From Sipunculus nudus (lineage: Eukaryota; Annelida; Sipuncula; Golfingiida; Sipunculidae), in the NCBI GenBank assembly GCA_026874595.1, contig CM049307.1, positions 53,174,370 to 53,238,369 of the forward strand: a DNA stretch of 64,000 nt. Direction: 5' to 3'. The notes under the pieces are model-generated. The model ran no database searches. It saw only the letters and a list, made by a program, of their open reading frames with translations, and was not told where the DNA came from. A program made the position numbers and the translations under genes. This document shows, piece by piece, positions 63,896-64,000 of this stretch. Position 1 is the stretch's first letter. Every line of letters starts with the position of its first letter.

Positions 63896-64000
63896 TTTTT
63901 AGCGAACCTGTGAGCTAATGCGATGGTTTGGCATCGTCTGTCGTTGTCATTAACCCATACTACTTCGAAAACAACTGGAGCTAGTATCATGAAATTTAAT
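63896..64000 (+). repeat. Start of a further copy of the GCGAACCTGTGAGC element
   Basis: The same terminus as at 62510 (TTTTTAGCGAACCTGTGAGC, then TAATGCGATGG). It runs off the window edge. Confidence 0.7.

Overview
The window looks like nuclear DNA of an invertebrate animal, most likely a mollusc and probably a bivalve. It is AT-rich, its genes are split by long introns with GT-AG borders, and it is crowded with non-coding repeats: TA microsatellites, short tandem arrays with units near 150 bp, small inverted-repeat elements, a tRNA-derived SINE and one decayed Ty3/gypsy-type LTR element. No bacterial features (operons, ribosome binding sites, CRISPR) are present. The organism call is an inference from architecture and repeat style, not from a database match.

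Layout. (1) 1-4.1 kb: three candidate plus-strand exons of unknown genes, two ending in stops, with tyrosine-based tail-like motifs. (2) 4.8-9.2 kb: a minus-strand array of four decayed copies of a starch-binding (CBM20-like) module, two of them inside a tandem duplication of about 1.65 kb. (3) 10.2-17.1 kb: non-genic, with a clean 3 x 149-bp array carrying CRE-like and E-box motifs, a 274-bp duplication and a 31-bp minisatellite. (4) 18.3-39.5 kb: a complete seven-exon minus-strand gene for peflin (PEF1), a penta-EF-hand protein of 276 residues, whose introns hold most of the repeats, including the LTR element (26.4-32.4 kb, opposite strand). (5) 40-52.5 kb: gene-free DNA dominated by (TA)n tracts and TGCATGCA words, with a TA-flanked 956-bp inverted-repeat element, a short GGATCC-ended element, a 197-bp direct-repeat pair resembling a miniature LTR element, a SINE and a second DR1-carrying array. 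(6) 52.9 kb to the right edge: the 5' part of a plus-strand Polycomb-type chromobox (CBX) gene: chromodomain in exons 1-3, basic AT-hook-like segment in exon 4, acidic serine-rich segment in exon 5. The rest of that gene is outside the window or unrecognised.

The two confident genes are functionally unrelated: PEF1 is a cytosolic calcium-binding adaptor known elsewhere to pair with ALG-2 at ER exit sites, and CBX reads H3K27me3 in the nucleus. They do not form an operon or an obvious pathway. The most interesting unexplained structure is the recurrence of unrelated arrays with units of about 140-160 bp, one family carrying a perfect nuclear-receptor DR1 motif in nearly every unit.
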